Notes: generated by a model from the sequence alone, not told the origin. DNA of 64,000 nucleotides from Qipengyuania gelatinilytica (GCF_019711315.1 NZ_CP081294.1:1984001-2048000), one strand, 5' to 3'. Numbered from the stretch's first letter, positions 17,814-35,184 are shown. Translations and numbers: made by a program.

Positions 17814-17834
17814 TTATCGAACTCCTTGATCTTT

Positions 17835-17896
17835 AATATCGATAATCAATAAGGCGGGTCGGACTTATTGTCAATCGATAATATCGAAAAACGATA
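17835..17896. promoter_or_regulatory. AT-rich TATCGATA repeats, probable operator/promoter
   Basis: The gap between the peptide gene and the DUF4956 gene holds TATCGATA at 17837-17844, TCAATCGATAATAT at 17871-17884 and TATCG-AAAAA-CGATA at 17882-17896. The arms AATATCGATAATCAATAA (17835-17852) and TTATTGTCAATCGATAATAT (17865-17884) form an imperfect inverted repeat about a GC-rich centre. The AT content is far above that of the neighbouring DNA. It is probably the operator of the XRE regulator and may also serve the divergent DUF4956 gene. Confidence 0.55.
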
Positions 17897-17977
17897 ATTC
17901 GCTTGCGGATGAGGATTTTGGTTGGGCCGCAAATGCGGCTATGGGATGAATTCCGGCCTGCTTCTGAAGGGGAAAGC

Positions 17978-18670
17978 ATGACGAGAGTCCGCAGCCTGTT
18001 CCTACGTCTCACGCTTTTCTATCTCGTGGTCACGGGGGCAGTCGTGGGGTTCGTTTCCCTGTTCCCCTCCATGCTCCACTACATGCCGATCGGCGGTGCC
18101 CAGACGCTATTGAGCGCGCAATCGGGCGATCCCTTCCAGGGCATCGGTATCGGGGCGACCCAGGTCGGCAATCTTGGCCAGTCGATCGCCTGGCTCTTCA
18201 TCGCTGTCTGCGGCGCCGTGCTGACCACGCTGCCGGTCACATGGGTCTACATGGCGTCGCGCAGCCGGACCGAATACGACCAGGCGCTGGTGGAAACGAT
18301 GATCGTCCTGCCCATCGCGGTCACGGCTATCGTGGTGATGGTTCACAATTCGCTCGCGCTGGCCTTCTCGCTGGCAGGGATCGTCGGCGGCGTGCGCTTC
18401 CGCAACACGCTCAAGAGTTCGGGCGATGCAATCTACATCCTGCTCGCTACGGGCATCGGCCTTGCCGCGGGGATCGGCGCGCTGGAAATCGCGCTCGTCA
18501 TGACCGTGCTGTTCAACTTCACCTTCGCCTTCCTGTGGGTGGCCGATTACGGCGGGCTGACCGGCACGCATCGTTATCTGCGACCCAACCACGTGCATCT
18601 CGAGGAAGAGGCGGAGGACGATCCGCAGGGACGCGACCAATCGGGCGAGGGTGGAGCTCCCCGCAGCTAG
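17978..18670 (+). CDS. DUF4956 membrane protein
   Basis: A 230-residue inner-membrane protein with hydrophobic segments at about 8-30, 72-98, 108-150 and 158-200. ALAFSLAGIVGGVRFRNTLK is the hallmark of DUF4956. The start at 17978 has GAAGGGGAAA upstream and begins just before the first helix; 25 codons upstream are open but unsupported. In other bacteria DUF4956 genes occur with CotH-kinase and VTC-type polyphosphate polymerase genes. Here the convergent neighbour shows a CotH-like pattern. The two stops share one CTAG (18667-18670). Function is unknown. Confidence 0.88.
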   Translation: MTRVRSLFLRLTLFYLVVTGAVVGFVSLFPSMLHYMPIGGAQTLLSAQSGDPFQGIGIGATQVGNLGQSIAWLFIAVCGAVLTTLPVTWVYMASRSRTEYDQALVETMIVLPIAVTAIVVMVHNSLALAFSLAGIVGGVRFRNTLKSSGDAIYILLATGIGLAAGIGALEIALVMTVLFNFTFAFLWVADYGGLTGTHRYLRPNHVHLEEEAEDDPQGRDQSGEGGAPRS

Positions 18671-19713
18671 CGGCAGCGGCCTGTCAGCCTTGCCTTGAAG
18701 GTTTCGGAATTGCCGATGTCGTCATAGAAGCCGGCGAGGTAGCTCAGCATCTCCTGCTTCGTTGTGGCACTGGCATAGGGTGTGGCCGCGAGCTCGGCCT
18801 CTAGCTGGGGCCTCAGTGTGCGCAGGCGATCCGCCTCGGCTGGCAGGAGCGCGTTGAAAGCACAGAAGCCTCGATAGACGCGGGTCTTGACCGAGCGCGT
18901 CTTCAGGCGCTCGTTCGGTTCGGCGTAGATCGCGTCCACCAGCCCTGCTGCGTCGAAGTCGTAGGGCACGGGAGTAAGCCCGGTGCGCGCGGATCTTCCG
19001 GCCCCCAGCAGGCGCGAGTTGTGACAGCAGTCGGACTTCTGAGGGCCGATCACCATCGACCAGTCGGTATTGCCGATCATGTACTGGAACAGCGCATATC
19101 GCGCCGCATCGCCCTGATCGAGGCTGGCCACGGGAATCTCGCCCGTATCGATCTCCTTCATTCCCAGTCGGCGCGCGGCATCATCGCCATCTTCGATAAA
19201 GAAGCCCAGCCGCGTCGCCACGACTTCTCCATCATCGACATAGCGGATCCGCGCGAGCCTGACGCGCAGGCTTTCCGCCGTGATCCGGTTATAGAGCCGG
19301 TAGGCGGCGTATTCGCGCAGGACCGTCTGTTCCGCCGCATCCACATCGCGGCAATGGGTGACCAGCTTGATCCGACCCTGGCGGTAGAACAGCGATTGCT
19401 TGCCGGGCTTGTCGGGAAAGGCAATGCGCAGCGGGGGGAAGCGGCATTTGTCGCGTTCGCGGCGGGACTTGCCACGTGCGGCAAGCGTGATGGCGTGGCT
19501 TTCGCCTGCCGCATCCAGCCTTGCGTCGTGCGGCTTGGTCGAACGCTGCGCCCTGCGGGCAATGCCCCTGACAGGGCCGGTCAGTGTGACGACGATGATC
19601 GAATCGTCGGCGAACAGGGGAGTGACTTCGCCCGCGGCGCCTTGATGCGCGCTGCCCGGGACAGCGGCGCAAAGCGCGCCTGCCACACCAAGGAAAAGCC
19701 AACGATTCTCCAT
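18667..19713 (-). CDS. Exported protein with CotH-kinase-like pattern
   Basis: A 348-residue protein with a signal peptide (MENRWLFLGVAGALCAAVPGSA). After a beta-rich N-terminal part (about 30-115), the order of motifs recalls CotH-family atypical kinases: a charged LREYAAYRLYNRIT helix, a strand pair RIRYVDD...GFFIED, then YALFQYMIGNTDW (Asn/Asp like a catalytic loop) and PVPYDFDAAGLV (a DFG/DFD-like metal-binding motif). I infer the fold from this pattern only; many such proteins are listed simply as hypothetical. The start at 19713 is chosen for the GGGAGG site and signal peptide. It is convergent with the DUF4956 gene, a known partner family of CotH proteins. Confidence 0.75.
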   Translation of the reverse strand: MENRWLFLGVAGALCAAVPGSAHQGAAGEVTPLFADDSIIVVTLTGPVRGIARRAQRSTKPHDARLDAAGESHAITLAARGKSRRERDKCRFPPLRIAFPDKPGKQSLFYRQGRIKLVTHCRDVDAAEQTVLREYAAYRLYNRITAESLRVRLARIRYVDDGEVVATRLGFFIEDGDDAARRLGMKEIDTGEIPVASLDQGDAARYALFQYMIGNTDWSMVIGPQKSDCCHNSRLLGAGRSARTGLTPVPYDFDAAGLVDAIYAEPNERLKTRSVKTRVYRGFCAFNALLPAEADRLRTLRPQLEAELAATPYASATTKQEMLSYLAGFYDDIGNSETFKARLTGRCR

Positions 19714-20076
19714 CAGGTCTCCCTCCCGATCTGCGGCATGCATAACACAGCTTGCCGCCGCCCGGCAGTGCCCGCCGTTCGCGAGGTCAAAGAGGTGTTT
19801 GACTTAACCCCGGTGACTTCCTACATGCCCCCTCGACCGCACGCTTCGAGCGAGTCTGATTCATGCGCGGGGATCGGACACAGGATGGAAGCGGCGTTTC
19901 CATATCGCGACGCTTTTCATGAGCTGCAGCTGCCGCCGCTACCGGTGTGCATTCGCTGCGGCCTTTTTGCGTCTCACCGATATGGCTCTCACGCGCATGA
20001 GACATGAATTTCCGGCCCTGTCCGCGCCCGCAAGCGGACGGGTCCAGATGCACACGAGAAGAGGTACTTACCCCTT
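19714..20076 (+). promoter_or_regulatory. rpoB upstream region: candidate promoter and leader
   Basis: A 363-bp gap without a gene. TTGACT at 19799-19804, a 17-nt spacer and TACATG at 19822-19827 make a good sigma70-type promoter for rpoBC. It would give a leader of about 240 nt. The leader holds a hairpin, GTCCGC at 20020-20025 with GCGGAC at 20034-20039. The minus-strand promoter of the CotH-like gene must lie near the left end. Confidence 0.55.
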
Positions 20077-24257
<4,181 letters not shown>

Positions 24258-24258
<1 letters not shown>

Positions 24259-24276
24259 GGGAGCGCTCCGCTCCCC
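24258..24276 (+). promoter_or_regulatory. rpoB-rpoC intercistronic hairpin
   Basis: GGGGAGC (24258-24264) and GCTCCCC (24270-24276) form a perfect 7-bp stem directly at the rpoB stop codon. No T-run follows, so it is more likely an mRNA processing or stability element than a terminator. Confidence 0.5.
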
Positions 24277-24319
24277 ACCGCTTTCCGCCCATTAGAAATA
24301 CCCCTTAGGGAATTAAGTC

Positions 24320-28654
<4,335 letters not shown>

Positions 28655-28676
28655 GCCTGACTGACCTCTGACGAGA

Positions 28677-28713
28677 AAAGGGCCCCGCCGGAGCGATCCG
28701 GCGGGGCTTTTTC
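28677..28713 (+). terminator. Rho-independent terminator of rpoBC
   Basis: GCCCCGCCGG (28682-28691) and CCGGCGGGGC (28698-28707) form a perfect 10-bp stem with a 6-nt loop, followed by TTTTT. Confidence 0.95.
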
Positions 28714-28842
28714 TATAGGCCGCTGAAGAATGAGTGGATCGCGCGCCGAAAACCGCGCTTGACCCCCGTTTGCCAAAATTGCACCATCATGGACGGGCAA
28801 AGGGGAAAGTCGCACCCGGGACATGCCCAAGGGGGAAAGGCC

Positions 28843-31227
28843 GTGCAGTTTGCAGGTCTAGATAACGATTCGTCTTCTGAGCCTGTGCAGGCCCTGCCTG
28901 CCGACATGCTCGAACACCTGCTTCTCTCCCGCAGGTTGCGCAGCTTCACATCCGGCGCCACCCTTTCGCTGATCCCGGCGCTGGGCGCCATCCTGACGCT
29001 CGCCTACACGTTCTGGGACGCGGCACCCAAGGCGCTGCTGCTCGGCTGGGCGGCGGCACAGATCGCCCAATTGAGCGTCTATGTTTTTCTCGACCGACAG
29101 CTCGACATCGAGACAGCGCCGCTCGAGGAACTGAAACGCCACTGGCGCAGGTTCGTCTTCCTGCAAGGGGTGGGTAGCTCGATCTATGTCGTCGTCTTCC
29201 CGTTTCTCGCTCCGTTCGCCGAGGGGCTGAACATCGCAGTCCTCGGTATCGTGGGAACTGCGGTGCTTTGCGGTGTGCTGCTGGTCCACCGCACCGTGCC
29301 CCAGGCAGCCACCTTCCACGTCCTGACCATGACGCCCTCCTTGCTGCTGACAGCGTGGATGATCGGCGGGGTGGCAGCATGGCCGACAATGCTTCTCATC
29401 CTGTCCTTCGCTTTCGCGCTGTTGATGACGATCCGGACGCAGGATCGCCAGTTCATCGCTGCAGGCGCCGCCGAGATCGAGCGCCGCGAAAGCACGGTGA
29501 CCGTGCGCATGCTGCTCAATGATTACGAGGAGCAGTCATCGGACTGGCTCTGGACCGTCGGACCGCGCGGCAATTTGCGCGATGTGAGCGAGCGGCTTGC
29601 AAGGGCGACAGGCCATGAGTCAGGCCGGCTCGAGGGCTCCCCCTTGCTCGACCTGTTCATGCACGGCGAACAACGTGACGAACTGGCCCGCCATATCGTC
29701 GAGCGCAGCGCCTTTCGCGATCTCCTGGTCAAGCTGCGGATCAATGGCGAGATGCGCTACTGGCGTCTTTCCGCCCGGCCTCGCGTCGATGGGCGCATGA
29801 GCGGGGTGGCGCGCGACGTCACCACGGACAAGCTGGTCGAAGAGCGCGTTGCCTTCATGGCGCATTATGACAATCTCACCGGGCTCGCCAATCGCTACCT
29901 CTTCAACGAAAGGCTGCGCGGCCTTGCCGGCGAAACCCGCTCGAACGGTGCCAGCATTGCGCTGTTCTATCTCGACCTCGACGACTTCAAGGCGGTGAAC
30001 GATTCCCGCGGCCACCTCGTGGGCGACCGCCTCCTGCGCGAAGTCGGTACGCGACTGGAGCAGGAAATTCGCAGCGAGGACCTGGTCGCGCGCCTCGGCG
30101 GTGACGAGTTCGCCGTTCTGATCGAGACGCGTGCGGGCGACGGCCTGCTGATCGAACGCGCGCACCGCTTCCTGTCGGTAATCCGCGCACCCTATGAAAT
30201 CGACGGGCAGAGCTATCGCATCTCGACCAGCGTCGGCGTTGCCCGTTGTATCGACGGCGATTGCGATGCTGACGAGCTGATGCGCCGTGCCGATCTGGCG
30301 CTTTATGCAGCCAAGGAGAAAGGGCGCGACCACCTAGCCCTGTTCGAGCCCGAACTGGACCGCAAGGCACGCGAGCGACGGGATATCGAAAACGATCTTC
30401 GCGACGCTCTTGCACGCGGCCAAATGCGTCTGCATTTCCAGCCGATCATCGATCTCGACACGGGCACGACTACCGGGGTCGAGGCGCTTATGCGCTGGTA
30501 CCACCCGCAGCGCGGCATCATCTCGCCGCTCGATTTCCTGCCCGTTGCCGAGGAAACGGGAATGATCACCGCGCTCGGAGAATGGGCGATCCGCGAAGCA
30601 CTGGCGGAGGCATCGAAGGTGGAGGGCGAGTTCCGTCTCGCAATCAATCTCTCGCCCACGCAGGTCAAGAACCCGAACCTCGTCGCCACTGTCGCGCAGG
30701 CGATACACAAGCACGATTTCGCGCCCGAGCGGGTCGAGCTGGAGATTACGGAGCACGTCCTGCTCGACCAGACGGACGCCAGCCGCTCCACGCTCATGCG
30801 CCTTCGCGAACTCGGTGTCCGCATCGCGCTCGACGATTTCGGGACCGGATATTCCTCGCTCGGTTACCTGCGCAGCTTCCCGTTCGACCGCATCAAGATC
30901 GATCGCGCCTTTGTCGAGAATGTCATCGACGACCTGCACAGCAAGGCCATCATCTCGAGCATTACCCGCCTTGCGGATGCGCTCGGCATGCAGACGACCG
31001 CAGAAGGCATCGAGAATCGCGAACAGCTCGACATCCTGCGTAAGCTCGGTGTGGAGGAGGCCCAGGGTTTCCTCGTCGGCAAGCCGATGCCGCTGGAGGA
31101 ATTCGAGCTGGACGAGGAAAACAGTGGGCTGCTGTGCCTTCCCGATCCGAAGCTCAGCGAAAGCTATCTCGATTATCGCGAGCGTCGCGAATCGGCTGTG
31201 AAGCGCCGCGGCGGCCGCGCCGCCTAA
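28843..31227 (+). CDS. Membrane PAS-GGDEF-EAL c-di-GMP signalling protein
   Basis: A 794-residue protein from the GTG at 28843, chosen because GGGGGAAAGG lies just upstream; ATG 28789 would add 18 residues but has no RBS. Residues about 25-195 hold five to seven membrane helices. A PAS-like domain follows at about 220-335 (SSDWLWTVGPRGNLRDVSE). The GGDEF domain (about 340-500) has an intact GGDEF at about 420 and DLDDFKAVND. The EAL domain (about 515-770) has intact EAL at about 546 and DDFGTGYSSLGYLRSFPFDRIKID. Both catalytic motifs look functional, so it may make or break down c-di-GMP. It is not LapD-like: it has no HAMP domain or periplasmic LapD-type module. Given the adhesin locus, it is one candidate source of the c-di-GMP input. 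Confidence 0.92.
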   Translation: MQFAGLDNDSSSEPVQALPADMLEHLLLSRRLRSFTSGATLSLIPALGAILTLAYTFWDAAPKALLLGWAAAQIAQLSVYVFLDRQLDIETAPLEELKRHWRRFVFLQGVGSSIYVVVFPFLAPFAEGLNIAVLGIVGTAVLCGVLLVHRTVPQAATFHVLTMTPSLLLTAWMIGGVAAWPTMLLILSFAFALLMTIRTQDRQFIAAGAAEIERRESTVTVRMLLNDYEEQSSDWLWTVGPRGNLRDVSERLARATGHESGRLEGSPLLDLFMHGEQRDELARHIVERSAFRDLLVKLRINGEMRYWRLSARPRVDGRMSGVARDVTTDKLVEERVAFMAHYDNLTGLANRYLFNERLRGLAGETRSNGASIALFYLDLDDFKAVNDSRGHLVGDRLLREVGTRLEQEIRSEDLVARLGGDEFAVLIETRAGDGLLIERAHRFLSVIRAPYEIDGQSYRISTSVGVARCIDGDCDADELMRRADLALYAAKEKGRDHLALFEPELDRKARERRDIENDLRDALARGQMRLHFQPIIDLDTGTTTGVEALMRWYHPQRGIISPLDFLPVAEETGMITALGEWAIREALAEASKVEGEFRLAINLSPTQVKNPNLVATVAQAIHKHDFAPERVELEITEHVLLDQTDASRSTLMRLRELGVRIALDDFGTGYSSLGYLRSFPFDRIKIDRAFVENVIDDLHSKAIISSITRLADALGMQTTAEGIENREQLDILRKLGVEEAQGFLVGKPMPLEEFELDEENSGLLCLPDPKLSESYLDYRERRESAVKRRGGRAA

Positions 31228-31271
31228 CCCTTTTCTCGCCATAGGCTGCACTGGCTGCTATCGGCGCGCGC

Positions 31272-32621
31272 ATGACCACGATCACGCGATTTGCCCCGTC
31301 ACCGACCGGGCGCCTCCATGTCGGCAATATCCGCACCGCGCTCCATAACTGGATGCTCGCCCGCAAGGCCGGCGGACGCTTCATGCTGCGCATCGACGAC
31401 ACCGATGCCGAGCGTAGCCGCGAGGAATATGTCGACGCTATCCGCGAGGACCTGGCCTGGCTTGGCCTGTCACCGGACGGCGAAGAACGCCAGTCGTTGC
31501 GGCTCGCGAAATACGAAGCGGCTTTCGAGGCGCTGAAGGCTGCTGGGCGCGTGTACCCTGCCTACGAAACCGCGCAGGAACTGGAACTGAAGCGCAAGAT
31601 CCAGCTCGGCCGCGGGTTGCCGCCGATCTATGATCGCGGTGCGCTGAAGATGACAAGTGAAGAACGCAGCGCGAAAGAGGCCGAAGGCGTGCTCCCGCAT
31701 TGGCGCTTCAAGCTCGATCATGACGAGCCAATCGGCTGGGAAGACGGTGTCCGCGGTGCGCAGAAGTTCGATCCTGCACAGCTATCCGATCCGGTCATTC
31801 GTCGTGCCGACGGCAGCTGGCTCTACATGCTGCCCAGTGCAGTCGACGATCTCGACATGGGCGTGACCGACGTGCTGCGCGGCGAGGACCATGTAAGCAA
31901 TACAGCTGTTCAAATTCAGATGTTTACCGCGCTTATTGCTGCACAATATGCTGCAGCAAAAATGCCCTCTTTCGCGCACGAGGCCTTGCTCGTCGGGAAG
32001 GAAGGGAAGCTGTCGAAACGGCTCGGCTCCCTCGGCTGCGACGCGTTTCGCGAGCGCGATATCGAACCCGAAGCGGTGATCGCGCTGCTGGCCCGCCTGG
32101 GCACTTCGCAGCCGGTCGAACCGATTGCCGAACGCGCCCGGCTGGTGGATACCTTCGACCTTTCGACCTTCGGCCGCGCGCCGGCGAAGTTCGACGACAC
32201 CGAACTGGACCGCCTCAACGCGGCCATCGTCCACCAGATTGATTTCGCCGAAGTCGAGGGAAGGCTTCCCGATGGGATGGACGAGGCTGGATGGCATGCC
32301 GTGCGTCCGAACCTCACCCATGTCACCGAGGCTGCAGACTGGTGGCGCCTTGTCACAGGCCCGGTCGAACAGCCGGACTTTTCGGACGAGGACCGCGCGT
32401 TCCTTGCACTAGCGGTGGATGCGCTCACCTGGAGCGACACGCCATGGCAGGACCTGACCGCCAGCCTCAAGGAAAGCACGGGTCGAAAAGGCAAGGACCT
32501 GTTCCTCCCGCTGCGCCGAGCGCTGACGGGGATGGACCACGGCCCGGACATGAAGGAACTGCTGCCGCTGATCGGCGAGGACCGTTCGCGGGACAGGCTG
32601 AGGGCCGCCGCGAGCGGCTAG
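31272..32621 (+). CDS. gltX: Glutamate-tRNA ligase
   Basis: A 449-residue class I synthetase that charges tRNA with glutamate. The HIGH-type motif is HVGN at residues 16-19 (PSPTGRLHVGN) and the KMSKS-type motif is KLSKR at about 246-250. RGEDHVSNTAVQIQM lies between them. Codons at about 31889-31975, encoding NTAVQIQMFTALIAAQYAAAKMPS, are clearly richer in A/T than the rest and hold a few residues more than I expect in this loop. It is convergent with pyk. Alphaproteobacteria often have two gltX copies, so Glu versus Gln-tRNA specificity cannot be fixed from this. Confidence 0.95.
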   Translation: MTTITRFAPSPTGRLHVGNIRTALHNWMLARKAGGRFMLRIDDTDAERSREEYVDAIREDLAWLGLSPDGEERQSLRLAKYEAAFEALKAAGRVYPAYETAQELELKRKIQLGRGLPPIYDRGALKMTSEERSAKEAEGVLPHWRFKLDHDEPIGWEDGVRGAQKFDPAQLSDPVIRRADGSWLYMLPSAVDDLDMGVTDVLRGEDHVSNTAVQIQMFTALIAAQYAAAKMPSFAHEALLVGKEGKLSKRLGSLGCDAFRERDIEPEAVIALLARLGTSQPVEPIAERARLVDTFDLSTFGRAPAKFDDTELDRLNAAIVHQIDFAEVEGRLPDGMDEAGWHAVRPNLTHVTEAADWWRLVTGPVEQPDFSDEDRAFLALAVDALTWSDTPWQDLTASLKESTGRKGKDLFLPLRRALTGMDHGPDMKELLPLIGEDRSRDRLRAAASG

Positions 32622-32627
32622 TTCCGC

Positions 32628-34097
32628 TCAGCCTTCGTGTTTCTCCAGCTCGTCGCCGCTGATCGTGACGACGTGGAGCAGGTTCGTCGAACCCGGCGTG
32701 CCGAAAGGAACCCCTGCCAGCGCAATCAGCTTGCTGCCGGCGCGACCGAAGCCGTGGCGCAATGCCATGCGCTTGCCCTTGGCGATCATCTCTTCGAAGC
32801 TGCCGATGTCCTTGGTCGCAATTGCGTGGGCACCCCAGAGCAGGCCGAGGCGGCGGGCGGTCTTCATGCTCGGGGTCAGGACCAGCACAGGAACGTTCGG
32901 GCGCTCCCGGGCGACGCGGCGCGCAGTCGAGCCGCTACCGGTGAAGACCGTGATCGCCTCGATCGAGACCGTGTCGGCCACGGTCATGCAGGCATGGGCG
33001 AGCGCGTCTGCAGTCGTCGCATCGGGCGGCGTGTCGAGGAAGCGAACGCGTGCGAGATAGGCCTCGTCGCTTTCGACCTGCCGCGCGATGCGGTGCATGA
33101 TCGTCACGGCTTCTTCGGGCCAGTCGCCTGCCGCGGTTTCGGCCGACAGCATCACGGCATCCGCACCGTCATAGACGGCGTTCGCGACGTCGGAGACTTC
33201 GGCGCGGGTGGGGGCGGGACTTTCGATCATGCTCTCGAGCATCTGCGTCGCCACGATCACAGGTTTGCCGGCCATACGCGCCTTGTTGACGATCTTCTTC
33301 TGCAGCGGCGGGACTTCCTGCGGCTCCAGCTCGACGCCAAGATCGCCGCGCGCAACCATGATGCCGTCGCTCAGCTCGATGATCTCGTCGAGGCGCCGCA
33401 CTGCCATCGGCTTTTCGATCTTGGCACAAAGCGCACCCTTGCCGCCCATCAGGCGGCGCGCTTCGGCGAGGTCTTCGGGGCGCTGGACGAAGGACAGGCC
33501 GATCCAGTCGACGCCGCGGTCCATCGCGAAGGCGAGGTCCTTGCGGTCCTTGTCGGTGAGTGCGGGAATGGGGACTTCGGCATCGGGCACGTTGACGCCC
33601 TTGCGGTCCGAGATGACGCCGCCGACCTCTGCCGAACACAGGATTTCCTTGTCGTCCGCGCGGATCACCTTGAGGCGGATCTTGCCGTCGTTGATCAGCA
33701 GGCGCTGGCCCTTTTCGAGCAGGCCGAACAGTTCGGGATGCGGCAGCTGGACGCGCGTCTCGTCGCCCGGCTCGGGATTCTGGTCGAGCGTGAAATGGCC
33801 CGAATGGCGGATCACCGCCTGGCCGTCCTTGAACTTGCCCACACGCAGTTTGGGACCCTGAAGGTCGGCGAGGATCGCGATCGGGCGATGGAATTCCTTT
33901 TCCATCGCGCGGATCGCGTTGATCGTCTTCTCGTGGTCGGAATGCTCGCCGTGGCTCATGTTGACGCGGAAGGCATCGACGCCGGCCTTGAACAGGCGGG
34001 CGAGCATTTCGGGAGAGCGGCTGGCCGGGCCTACCGTGGCGAGGATCTTGACCTTGCGGCCGCGGGGATCAATGCGCTTGGGTTCGAGCTTTTGCAT
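32628..34097 (-). CDS. pyk: Pyruvate kinase
   Basis: A 489-residue glycolytic enzyme converting phosphoenolpyruvate and ADP to pyruvate and ATP. N-terminal KVKILATVGPASRSPEML leads into the TIM barrel; NMSHGEH, GPKLRVG, CAKIEKPMAVRRLDEI (the catalytic Lys region) and MVARGDLGVELE follow, with VMLSAETAAGDWPEEAV later. The C-terminal domain contains TVFTGSGSTARRVARERP. The ATG at 34097 is preceded by AGGCGG; a GTG two codons upstream is possible. It is convergent with gltX, with six bases between the stops. Confidence 0.97.
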   Translation of the reverse strand: MQKLEPKRIDPRGRKVKILATVGPASRSPEMLARLFKAGVDAFRVNMSHGEHSDHEKTINAIRAMEKEFHRPIAILADLQGPKLRVGKFKDGQAVIRHSGHFTLDQNPEPGDETRVQLPHPELFGLLEKGQRLLINDGKIRLKVIRADDKEILCSAEVGGVISDRKGVNVPDAEVPIPALTDKDRKDLAFAMDRGVDWIGLSFVQRPEDLAEARRLMGGKGALCAKIEKPMAVRRLDEIIELSDGIMVARGDLGVELEPQEVPPLQKKIVNKARMAGKPVIVATQMLESMIESPAPTRAEVSDVANAVYDGADAVMLSAETAAGDWPEEAVTIMHRIARQVESDEAYLARVRFLDTPPDATTADALAHACMTVADTVSIEAITVFTGSGSTARRVARERPNVPVLVLTPSMKTARRLGLLWGAHAIATKDIGSFEEMIAKGKRMALRHGFGRAGSKLIALAGVPFGTPGSTNLLHVVTISGDELEKHEG

Positions 34098-34146
34098 GGA
34101 CACCGCCTATGGCAGAGCCGTGTGGCAACTCAAGGACTAGCTGACG

Positions 34147-34458
34147 ATGGATACGAATACAGACCCGCTCGACCAACTCGACGATGCCGTAGCGGCACAG
34201 GCTTTCCGCAGGCTGGTCCGCCACCTGCAGCATCGCCACGATGCGCAGAATATCGATCTCATGGGCCTTGCCGGGTTTTGCCGGAACTGCCTTGCGGACT
34301 GGATCCGCGACGCGGGCTTCGAAGGCGACAAGCTGGCGGCACGCGAACTGATCCACGGCATGCCGCAGGACGAGTGGAAGGCGACTCGCCAGACGCCAGC
34401 CACCGAAGAGCAATTGGCGCGCATGGAAGCGAGTATCGCGAAAAATCGCGTGGACTAG
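34147..34458 (+). CDS. DUF1244 family protein
   Basis: A 103-residue cytoplasmic protein of the DUF1244 family, common in alphaproteobacteria. The core [30 protein letters not shown] (two Cys, CRNC, about residues 45-50) and [13 protein letters not shown] match the family. The CxxC plus His residues could bind metal, but I know of no proven function. It starts 49 nt from the divergent pyk start and lies upstream of gapR on the same strand. Confidence 0.9.
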   Translation: MDTNTDPLDQLDDAVAAQAFRRLVRHLQHRHDAQNIDLMGLAGFCRNCLADWIRDAGFEGDKLAARELIHGMPQDEWKATRQTPATEEQLARMEASIAKNRVD

Positions 34459-34540
34459 CGAGTCGCCACCTTCACCTGGTCGGGGCGGGTGGCTATCGAA
34501 CGCCTCAACCGATTCTCAATTCATTGGAGCACACCTGAAA

Positions 34541-34777
34541 ATGGCCGAAGCCACCGACGACCGCCTGCGCCTGCTGATCGAGCGCATCGAACGCCTCGAG
34601 GAAGAAAAGAAGGGCATCGCCGACGACATTCGCGACGTCTACGCCGAGGCCAAGGCCGTGGGTTACGACACCAAGATCATGCGGCAGGTCATCCGCCTTC
34701 GCAAGATGAAGCCCGACGAGCGTAGCGAGCAGGAAACCATTCTCGATACCTACAAGGCCGCGCTCGGAATGGGTTGA
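34541..34777 (+). CDS. gapR: GapR nucleoid-associated protein (DUF2312)
   Basis: A 78-residue protein of the DUF2312 family. The long N-terminal helix ([27 protein letters not shown]) is a coiled coil, followed by [20 protein letters not shown] with the basic DNA-contacting residues. In Caulobacter, GapR clamps around overtwisted DNA ahead of replication and transcription and stimulates topoisomerases. The full family length is present. Confidence 0.93.
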   Translation: MAEATDDRLRLLIERIERLEEEKKGIADDIRDVYAEAKAVGYDTKIMRQVIRLRKMKPDERSEQETILDTYKAALGMG

Positions 34778-34793
34778 TTTTGCAGGCATCCGT

Positions 34794-34824
34794 CCTATCT
34801 CGATAATACACTAATCGAGATAGG
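34794..34824 (+). promoter_or_regulatory. Perfect 11-bp inverted repeat overlapping the ybjQ-type RBS
   Basis: CCTATCTCGAT (34794-34804) and ATCGAGATAGG (34814-34824) are exact reverse complements with a 9-nt spacer. The right arm runs into the Shine-Dalgarno AGGAGG (34822-34827) ahead of the ATG at 34836. It may be a protein operator, or an mRNA hairpin that hides the RBS. Confidence 0.6.
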
Positions 34825-34835
34825 AGGAACTGCAT

Positions 34836-35183
34836 ATGCCCGGACCCTGGAAAGACGCACGCGGCGTCACCGTCACCACCACGCCTACGATCGAAGGCCA
34901 GCCGATCCAGGAATATCTGGGCATCGTCACCGGCGAAGTGATCGTCGGCGCGAACCTGTTCCGCGATCTTTTTGCCAATATCCGCGACATCGTGGGCGGC
35001 CGCTCGGGCAGCTACGAGCGCATCCTTGCCGATGCGCGCAACCAGGCGATCGAGGAATTGCAGGCCGAGTGCGCAACCCGCGGCGGCAATGCCGTGGTCG
35101 GCGTCGACCTCGATTACGAAGTGATCGGCGACACCGGCTCTATGCTGATGGTCTCGGCCAGCGGCACTGCGGTCAAGGTCTGA
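34836..35183 (+). CDS. YbjQ/UPF0145 family protein
   Basis: A 115-residue protein of the YbjQ (DUF74) family, which forms pentameric rings in solved members; function is unsettled (a heavy-metal-binding role has been suggested from the fold). Motifs: [22 protein letters not shown], then [20 protein letters not shown] and [15 protein letters not shown]. The length is normal and the RBS AGGAGG is strong, with a perfect inverted repeat over it. It is convergent with trpS; a 7-bp hairpin in the trpS 3' end (35194-35214), followed by GGTTTT, may terminate this gene. Confidence 0.92.
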   Translation: MPGPWKDARGVTVTTTPTIEGQPIQEYLGIVTGEVIVGANLFRDLFANIRDIVGGRSGSYERILADARNQAIEELQAECATRGGNAVVGVDLDYEVIGDTGSMLMVSASGTAVKV

Positions 35184-35184
35184 C

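Noticed and set aside
28843..31227. The GGDEF-EAL protein as LapD
   Set aside because: It has a multi-helix N-terminus and PAS domain with intact GGDEF and EAL motifs; LapD has a periplasmic output domain, HAMP and degenerate catalytic motifs.
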